Shown: one piece after another, positions 58,163 through 64,000 of the stretch | Numbering within the stretch: position 1 is the first letter of the stretch | Layout: every line of letters begins with the position of its first letter | NCBI GenBank assembly: GCA_027490995.1 | Contig: JAIXWY010000013.1 | Coordinates: 1 to 64,000, forward strand | Direction of reading: 5' to 3' | Source: Opitutaceae bacterium | GTDB taxonomy: Bacteria > Verrucomicrobiota > Verrucomicrobiia > Opitutales > Opitutaceae | Length of the DNA stretch: 64,000 nucleotides | The notes under the pieces: generated by a model | What the model was told of the DNA's origin: nothing | Seen by the model: only the letters and a program-made list of their open reading frames with translations | Databases searched by the model: none | Translations under genes and position numbers: made by a program

Positions 58163-59134
58163 ATGAGCGACTTTGTATCCGCGTCGGCCATCGGTGACGC
58201 ACGGGCGGCGTTTGGGCGCCTGCGCGAGAGCATGGCGCGGACCATTCGGGGTAAGGACGAGGTGATTGATCGCGTCGTGATCTGTCTCGCCGCAGGCGGG
58301 CACGTCCTGATTGAGGACCTGCCGGGCGTGGGCAAGACCACACTGGCGTATTCGTTGGCGCGGTCGATGGACTGCGCGTTCTCGCGGATCCAGTTCACCA
58401 GCGATTTGCTGCCGAGCGATGTGCTGGGAGTATCGATCTATGATGAGGTGCGGCGGGAGTTCGTGTTTCGCCGCGGTCCGGTCTTTGCCAACGTCGTACT
58501 GGCGGATGAAATCAATCGCGCGACCCCCAAGACCCAGTCGGCTCTGCTCGAGGTGATGGATCGGGCGCGGGTGTCCGTTGACGGGGAGACCCACGAAGTC
58601 GGAAAGCCCTTCATGGTCTTTGCGACCCAGAACCCGGTGGACTACGAGGGAACCTTCCCTCTCCCGGAGAGCCAGATGGACCGCTTTCTGATGCGGATCC
58701 ACATTGGTTATCCGGAACCGGCGGATGAGCGCGAGATTCTCCGGGGTGGCCAGTCGAGCTACGACGCGATCCAGCTCAACCCGGTGGTGCTCCATGACGA
58801 CATCGTGCGGCTGCAGTCGCTGACCAAGGAAGTGTTCGTTGAGGACAGCGTGCTGGATTATCTCCTCGCGTTGGTGGTGGCGACGCGGACGGAGGCGGAC
58901 TTCAAAGCGGGCGTGAGCGTGCGTGGCGGTCTGGCCCTGAAGACTGCGGCGCAGGCGCGGGCGTTACTTTACGGCCGAGACTTTGTCTTGCCCGAGGACG
59001 TGTTCAGTCTGGTGGAGCCGGTGTTCGCTCATCGGCTCAGCCTCACGCGGAGCGGAGGCGATGCCTTGGAAGAGCGACGCGCGGTGGCGGCGACGCTGCG
59101 CCGGATCGTGGCGGCGGTGCGTTTGCCCCAGTAA
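58163..59134 (+). CDS. MoxR-type AAA+ ATPase
   Basis: This 323-residue AAA+ protein has Walker [11 protein letters not shown] and Walker [14 protein letters not shown], followed by the MoxR sensor motifs. MoxR ATPases help mature partner proteins and normally work with the DUF58 protein that follows 19 bases downstream and with a transglutaminase. The three genes form one operon here. Confidence 0.93.
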   Translation: MSDFVSASAIGDARAAFGRLRESMARTIRGKDEVIDRVVICLAAGGHVLIEDLPGVGKTTLAYSLARSMDCAFSRIQFTSDLLPSDVLGVSIYDEVRREFVFRRGPVFANVVLADEINRATPKTQSALLEVMDRARVSVDGETHEVGKPFMVFATQNPVDYEGTFPLPESQMDRFLMRIHIGYPEPADEREILRGGQSSYDAIQLNPVVLHDDIVRLQSLTKEVFVEDSVLDYLLALVVATRTEADFKAGVSVRGGLALKTAAQARALLYGRDFVLPEDVFSLVEPVFAHRLSLTRSGGDALEERRAVAATLRRIVAAVRLPQ

Positions 59135-59153
59135 ACCGGGAGATCCTGGACCG

Positions 59154-60332
59154 ATGGCGTCATCGCGCACCCTCACTCGCTCGACCACGGAGGCGTGGGC
59201 GGGACCTGGCGCGGACGGACGGGACGCGGGCCCAGGACGATGGGCGACTCTGTTATGGGCCCTGATTTATCCCCCGCGTGGTGAGCGTGTGGCGCCCACC
59301 ACCTCGGGCGTCGTCCTTGTCTCGCTCGCGATTGGCGTGGGAACGGCGGCCTACAACACGGCGAACAACATTCTCTTCCTGACGCTGGCCCTGCTCCTTT
59401 CGTGCCTCGTGCTGAGCGGTGTGCTCTCCTGGATGAACCTACAGCACATTACCTGGCGGGTGCGGGCGGAGCGGGCGCTGCGTGCCGGACGGACGACGAC
59501 GCTGGGCTTGGAGGTCCGCAACGGGAAGCGACTCCTGCCGACCTATGGATTGAACTTCGAAATGCAGGCGGGTGGGGAGCGCGCGGAGCGTGTGCCCTTG
59601 GCGTTGTCCGCGCGGCTTGATCCCGCCGGCGGAGAGACTTGCCTCGAGTGGCAGTGGCGTCCGGAGCGGCGGGGAGAGACTGCGATCACGCTGGTCCGGG
59701 TCAGTTCGCTCTTTCCCTTTGGATTTCTGCGTAAGAGTTATCCGGGGCGGATGAATCGGCGCGTGTGGGTCTGGCCGGCGACGATACCCTACGAGCGGCA
59801 TGGTGTGCTCGCGCCGGCGCGCCGTGCGTCGGGCGAAACCGTTGCGCGGCTTGGACAGAGTGATGACCTGCTCGGCTTACGACGCTATGCGCAGGGTGAT
59901 TCGCAGCGCCTGATTCACTGGAAAGCGAGTGCGCGCACAGGCGAATGGCTGGTCCGCCAGTTCGCGACGGAAGCGGAGCAGGGCCTCTCGCTCGTTGTCG
60001 ATGCGGATTGCATGCGCTGGCCGCGTCCGGAGCAGTGCGAACTCATGATCAGCCTCGCGGCCACGCTCGCCGAGGACCTTTTCCGAGAAGGGCGCCTCGC
60101 GTGGGTGGAGATCGTCCCCGATGCACCGCATCGCGTGCGCCGATTGGCAGACTTGGAGACGGTGCTGGACCGCCTCGCGCGCATTCCGGAGGGGGGCGAA
60201 ACACGACCGCTGCAGCCCAAGCGAAGTGGGCCGGCGGAGCAGCCGGAGCGGCACAATCGGTTGCGATTCATGCCGGAAGGCAGTCGCGGCGTCGGAGCCT
60301 TTCTCGATGGACAACGAGCGGCCCACGCTTGA
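59154..60332 (+). CDS. DUF58 domain membrane protein
   Basis: This 392-residue protein has two membrane helices (~50-90) and then a soluble region with the DUF58 core L-R-R-Y-A-Q-G-D, IHWKASARTGEWLVRQF and the later VWA-like part. It acts with MoxR ATPases. The C-terminal tail overlaps the start of the transglutaminase gene by 26 bases in another frame. The ATG at 59154 starts beyond the MoxR stop. Confidence 0.9.
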   Translation: MASSRTLTRSTTEAWAGPGADGRDAGPGRWATLLWALIYPPRGERVAPTTSGVVLVSLAIGVGTAAYNTANNILFLTLALLLSCLVLSGVLSWMNLQHITWRVRAERALRAGRTTTLGLEVRNGKRLLPTYGLNFEMQAGGERAERVPLALSARLDPAGGETCLEWQWRPERRGETAITLVRVSSLFPFGFLRKSYPGRMNRRVWVWPATIPYERHGVLAPARRASGETVARLGQSDDLLGLRRYAQGDSQRLIHWKASARTGEWLVRQFATEAEQGLSLVVDADCMRWPRPEQCELMISLAATLAEDLFREGRLAWVEIVPDAPHRVRRLADLETVLDRLARIPEGGETRPLQPKRSGPAEQPERHNRLRFMPEGSRGVGAFLDGQRAAHA

Positions 60333-62538
60333 TTCGAACGACCTGCACCAGCTGCGCTGGGCGCTCGGTACCTGCCTCGCGATGCTCTCGGCGAGCAGCG
60401 CCTTCTTTCTCGATCTCGACGTGGTCCCGTGGGCGATCGCGGTCCTCTTATCAGGCTTTGCGGTGTTCGCGTGGCCATCCTTGCCGGGCCGGATCCCCAC
60501 CTGGGGTCACCGACTCGCCTTTCCCCTTATTTCCACGGCCTTTCTCGCGGATCTCTATGCCGGCACGGATACCATGACCGCGCTCGTGCGGGTGCAGTTA
60601 CTGCTGCTGACGTATCGGATAATCACTTACCGAAAAAGGAGGGATGACCTGCAGGTGGTACTCCTGAGCCTCTTCCTCGTCGTTCTGACGGGCGTGCTCA
60701 CCCTGTCCTTGGGCTTTGCGGTGCAGCTGTTCGCTTTCACGGGCTGCGCGCTTGCGCTGCTCCTGGTGACCACGCTGGCGGACGTGACCACGGTAGGGGC
60801 GGCAGTAGGTTCCGGTCAGAGCGAATCTCCGGCGGCGCGACGAGCCATCCCGGCGTGGGCGATGGACGTGCGCTGGCTGCGCTTGGGGGCGCGGCTTCGT
60901 GCCGGAGTGGAGTGGCGACTGGTGGGATTAGGGGTGGGACTCTTCCTAGGGGTCGTGGCGGTGACGGCCCTCTTGTTCACGGCGATTCCCCGTTTTGAGT
61001 TGGGACGATCGTTCTTTCTGGATCAGCTGATCACGAAGAAGACGCGGACGGGGTTCTCGGACAGTATTCGGTTTGGCGACGTCACCCAGATCCAGGAAGA
61101 TACCAGCGTCGCGTTCACCGTGGACGGGGTTTCGCCGGAGCGCCTGCCGGGGGTGCCGTACTGGCGTATGGTGGTGCTGGATGAGCATCGTGACGGAGGC
61201 TTTCAGAGCTCGGCGGCATTGCGGTCCGAGTTGGCGCGACGCACGTGGCAGCGGCGCGTCGCCGTCGAGGGTGGAGTCACGCGGCGCGGAAGCGAATCGG
61301 AGAGGTGGCGCTTCTATTTGGAGCCGGGAGTGAGCCGTTACCTCCCGCTGACGGGATCCTTTCGGGAGCTGCGCTTCAATCGTCCGATGGATTTTCAGCA
61401 GAACATTCCCCTGCGGATGGTGGTCCTCGCGAGTGATCCCGTGGAACTCGTCGGCTTTGAGGTCGAAGGCATGGAATCGGCGGCGATTCTCCCGGACCCG
61501 GTTCAGGCCGATCGCACCCGCGAGTCTGCGGACGTGGCGGGCTTCGGGTACTGGCAGTTGGCGGTGACGCCGCAGGAACGCCTGCGGCTGGAGCAATGGG
61601 TGAAGGAGATCACTGCGGGTGAGGAGTTAACTCCGGAGACCTTCGCAGTGCGGGCGGTGCGCTGGCTGGCGTCGCGGCACCGGTACGGCCTTGAATCGGA
61701 GCTTCCGGTCGGGCGGGGTGATGCCGTCGTCCGCTGGCTTGAAGGCGGTGACGTCGGTCACTGCGAACTCTTCGCGGCGAGTTTCACCCTGCTAGCGCGG
61801 GCGGCGGGGCACCCTGCGCGACTGGTCACGGGATTCAAAGGCGGCTCGTGGAATGACTTTAGCGGGAGCCTGATTGTGCGAAACTCGATGGCGCACGCGT
61901 GGTGTGAGCTGTGGGATGGAAAGGGAGCGTGGATTCGGGTGGACCCGACCCCGGGGTCCTTTGCGGTGGGCGAGCCGACCCCGGAGCTGGCGGCAGCGCA
62001 GCAACGCGGGCGAATTGTGGATCGTGGGTGGGGTGCGCGGCTCGATGGACTGCGCGTCTTTTGGTACCGGCGGGTGATCAACTTTGACCAGAGCGCGCAG
62101 CTGGAACTCGTGGAAGACGTACGAGGAGGCGTGAGGGCATGGCTGGCGCAGAGCCGGGAGTGGGTGGAGGCAGTCGTGCGCGGCGTCGTGGACTGGTTCC
62201 GTAGTCCGCGACTGGCGGAGCAATGGCGGCTGATCTTCCTCCTCTTTATTGCGCTTCCCCTTTCCCTGTGGGTGGGACTGCGGTGGGGTGAGCCAGCGCT
62301 GTGGTGGGCAGTGGCGCGACTTCGGGGACGAGGCTCGCGTGGGCACGCGGCGGTCCGACGGGAGGCGACCCGTTGGCTCCGGCGCCTGCCGGGTGAGCGA
62401 AGCGGTACCGGGGAGATTCCGCGCGTCCGTGCGGAACTGGAGGCCCTGCGTTTCGGCCGCCCCGTGGATCGCGACGCGGCGCGTCAGGTGTTTGTGCGCG
62501 CGCGAAGGGCGACCCGCGGAGAGCGGGCGGGCCGTTGA
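60307..62538 (+). CDS. Membrane transglutaminase-like protein (TgpA type)
   Basis: This 743-residue protein has an N-terminal block of membrane helices (~25-250), an extracytoplasmic region (~250-460), a transglutaminase-like domain with Cys in GDVGHCELF, His in MAHAWCELW and Asp in IRVDPTPG, a helix near ~640 and a short basic tail. TgpA-type proteins act with MoxR and DUF58. The substrate is unknown. The ATG at 60307 overlaps DUF58 by 26 bases. Confidence 0.92.
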   Translation: MDNERPTLDSNDLHQLRWALGTCLAMLSASSAFFLDLDVVPWAIAVLLSGFAVFAWPSLPGRIPTWGHRLAFPLISTAFLADLYAGTDTMTALVRVQLLLLTYRIITYRKRRDDLQVVLLSLFLVVLTGVLTLSLGFAVQLFAFTGCALALLLVTTLADVTTVGAAVGSGQSESPAARRAIPAWAMDVRWLRLGARLRAGVEWRLVGLGVGLFLGVVAVTALLFTAIPRFELGRSFFLDQLITKKTRTGFSDSIRFGDVTQIQEDTSVAFTVDGVSPERLPGVPYWRMVVLDEHRDGGFQSSAALRSELARRTWQRRVAVEGGVTRRGSESERWRFYLEPGVSRYLPLTGSFRELRFNRPMDFQQNIPLRMVVLASDPVELVGFEVEGMESAAILPDPVQADRTRESADVAGFGYWQLAVTPQERLRLEQWVKEITAGEELTPETFAVRAVRWLASRHRYGLESELPVGRGDAVVRWLEGGDVGHCELFAASFTLLARAAGHPARLVTGFKGGSWNDFSGSLIVRNSMAHAWCELWDGKGAWIRVDPTPGSFAVGEPTPELAAAQQRGRIVDRGWGARLDGLRVFWYRRVINFDQSAQLELVEDVRGGVRAWLAQSREWVEAVVRGVVDWFRSPRLAEQWRLIFLLFIALPLSLWVGLRWGEPALWWAVARLRGRGSRGHAAVRREATRWLRRLPGERSGTGEIPRVRAELEALRFGRPVDRDAARQVFVRARRATRGERAGR

Positions 62539-62574
62539 ACGGTCGGATCGTGTGACGGAACCGCGGGTGCCGCG

Positions 62575-63858
62575 TTACAGCAGCAGCAACGCAGGCTTCT
62601 GCAGCACGTCGCGCAGCGCGGCAAGGAACGTAGCGCCAACTGCCCCGTCGACGACCCGGTGGTCGCACGACAGCGTGAGTGACATCCGCTGACCGACGAC
62701 GATCTGGTCGCCCTCGACGACCGGCTTGGTCACGGTGGCGCCGACGGCGAGGATTGCGGCATTGGGCGGATTGATGATGGCGGAGAAACGATCGATGCCC
62801 ATCATTCCCAGATTGCTGACGCAGAAGGTACCACCGGTGAACTGTTCCGGCTTGAGCTTCTTGTCCTTGGCCAGCCGCCCGAGTGACTTGGCCTCGCTGC
62901 TGATTGCGAAAATCGACTTGGCGTGTGCATCGCGCACGACCGGGGTGATGAGCCCATCCTCGATCGCGACGGCGAAGGAGACGTGAGCGGCGCCGTGGTA
63001 GCGGATGTGCGATCCCTCCCACGAAGCATTGACGGCGGGAACGCGACGCAGCGCCTCGGCGCAGGCCTTGAGGATGAAGTCGTTGACGGAGAGCTTGACG
63101 CCCTCGGCCTCGAGGCTCGCGTTCAACTGCTGACGCAGCGTGAGGAGCGGCGCGACATCCACCTCCACCTCCAGGTAGAAGTGCGGGATCTGAGTCTTGG
63201 ACTCGAGCAGGCGCTTGGCGATCACGCCGCGCATCGTGGAGACCGCGACGGCGCGATCCTCTTGGATGGGGCCCTTGGCGAAGACGGAGCTGGTGGGCAG
63301 GCTTGCGGAGGACCGACGCGCGCTGGGATTGGCGGCAGCCGCGAGAACGTCGGCGCGGACGATCCGCCCGCTGGGGCCGGAGCCCTGAATCGAAGCGGGA
63401 GCGATCTGGTGCTCGTTGGCGAGCTTGCGGGCGAGCGGGGTGATCCGGATGCGTTCAGAACTGCTGGTGGCTGCGGCGGCGGCTGGGGCCGGAGTCGGAG
63501 CCGCGGCGGCCGGAGCAGGAGCGGGGGCGGCCGGGGTGGGAGCGGGGGCCGGTGCGACCTTGGCGGTGGGCGCGGGTTGGCTGGCAGCGGCGGCGGTGGC
63601 GGTCGTGGCGACCGTCTCGCCCGGCTTGCCGACGGCGCAGAGCGGGGCGCCGATCGCGACCTGAGAGCCGGCCGGAGAAAAGATCTTGAGCAGCGTGCCA
63701 TCGAAGAAGCACTCGAGCTCCATCGTCGCCTTGTCCGTCTCGACCTCGGCGAGCATGGTGCCCGACTTCACGACGTCGCCTTCCTTCTTTAGCCATTTGA
63801 CCAGCGTACCCACCGTCATGGTGTCGCTGAGTTTGGGCATCTCGATGATTTGGGCCAT
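62575..63858 (-). CDS. pdhC: Dihydrolipoamide acetyltransferase E2 of pyruvate dehydrogenase
   Basis: This 427-residue E2 core has a lipoyl domain with Lys43 in ETDKATME, a long Ala/Pro linker (~90-130), an E3-binding domain (~138-172; ITPLARKLA, GSGPSGRI) and the acyltransferase domain with DHRVVDG (His400, Asp404). It transfers the acetyl group to CoA. The E1-beta-like gene end lies just upstream on the same strand. Acetyl specificity follows from that context. A branched-chain E2 is less likely. Confidence 0.94.
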   Translation of the reverse strand: MAQIIEMPKLSDTMTVGTLVKWLKKEGDVVKSGTMLAEVETDKATMELECFFDGTLLKIFSPAGSQVAIGAPLCAVGKPGETVATTATAAAASQPAPTAKVAPAPAPTPAAPAPAPAAAAPTPAPAAAAATSSSERIRITPLARKLANEHQIAPASIQGSGPSGRIVRADVLAAAANPSARRSSASLPTSSVFAKGPIQEDRAVAVSTMRGVIAKRLLESKTQIPHFYLEVEVDVAPLLTLRQQLNASLEAEGVKLSVNDFILKACAEALRRVPAVNASWEGSHIRYHGAAHVSFAVAIEDGLITPVVRDAHAKSIFAISSEAKSLGRLAKDKKLKPEQFTGGTFCVSNLGMMGIDRFSAIINPPNAAILAVGATVTKPVVEGDQIVVGQRMSLTLSCDHRVVDGAVGATFLAALRDVLQKPALLLL

Positions 63859-63910
63859 GGCGGGAGGGGAGTGCGGTTCGGCGGAGAAAGACTAGGCTGC
63901 GTGAATGCGA

Positions 63911-64000
63911 TCAGGCGAGCACCTTGAGGGCTTCCAGGAAGATCCGGTTGGGATTTGGCAGCTGCTCGACTTCGACGGGCGGACTATAGATGGCCGGGGC
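63911..64000 (-). CDS. pdhB: 3' end of probable pyruvate dehydrogenase E1 beta (truncated by window)
   Basis: Only the last 29 codons lie inside the window. The sequence ends LPNPNRIFLEALKVLA, with the final-helix pattern of E1 beta subunits, and the stop is 53 bases before the E2 start. The order E1 beta then E2 fits a pdh operon. The name rests on context and a short stretch only. Confidence 0.6.
   Translation of the reverse strand, partial: APAIYSPPVEVEQLPNPNRIFLEALKVLA

Overview
The window is GC-rich, densely coding chromosomal DNA. It looks like Verrucomicrobiota, most likely an Opitutaceae-type bacterium. This is an inference from several things: large secreted Ig and FG-GAP proteins that share a C-terminal module which I associate with Opitutus-like genomes, a short EF-Ts, a ferrochelatase with a cysteine cluster, a monomeric isocitrate dehydrogenase, and a Gram-negative envelope gene set (kdsA, gmhA, a heptose-nucleotide cluster, a SurA-like foldase). 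No 16S rRNA gene is present, so the placement is not proven.

Left end (1-3.3 kb): this is an accessory edge. It holds the end of a secreted Ig-domain protein, a small HTH protein that may be an excisionase, and a tyrosine integrase that reads away from an initiator tRNA-Met gene. Between the integrase and the tRNA lie GGACAC repeats and a terminator hairpin. This is the arrangement expected for an element integrated at the tRNA 3' end and extending left out of the window.

3.3-15.6 kb: the rpsB-tsf translation operon with its terminator, a DUF983 protein, tRNA-Ser(CGA), a secreted FG-GAP/VCBS protein, a four-gene minus-strand unit (His-rich exported protein, ABC ATPase, two ABC-2 type permeases), a secreted amidohydrolase and a small membrane protein.

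15.7-34 kb: two SDR oxidoreductases, a REP-like tandem repeat, a possible Phd/PemK-type toxin-antitoxin pair, a D-threonine aldolase-like enzyme, a cyclophilin, dprA with an unusual His/Asp/Cys-rich insertion, an S9 peptidase, a methyltransferase, monomeric NADP-isocitrate dehydrogenase, gmhA with a TPR protein, recF-tauE, ruvC and hemH.

34-46 kb: gpmI, the tryptophan-catabolism genes kynU and kynB, proA, a PfkB kinase, pyrG-kdsA, and then the most unusual gene of the window. It is a single ORF joining a lipoyl domain, an E3-binding domain and a complete beta-ketoacyl-ACP synthase III. A conventional 2-oxoacid dehydrogenase E2, followed by the end of what is probably E1-beta, sits at the right end of the same window.

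46-53 kb: a compact minus-strand sugar operon (epimerase, SDR, Gfo/Idh oxidoreductase, heptose-7-phosphate kinase, nucleotidyltransferase, SIS isomerase) ending with rsmE. It would supply an activated heptose for surface glycans. 52.7-64 kb: mfd with a SurA-like foldase, a beta-hydroxyacid dehydrogenase, a MoxR-DUF58-transglutaminase operon, and the pyruvate dehydrogenase genes. Many adjacent genes overlap by ATGA, indicating translational coupling.
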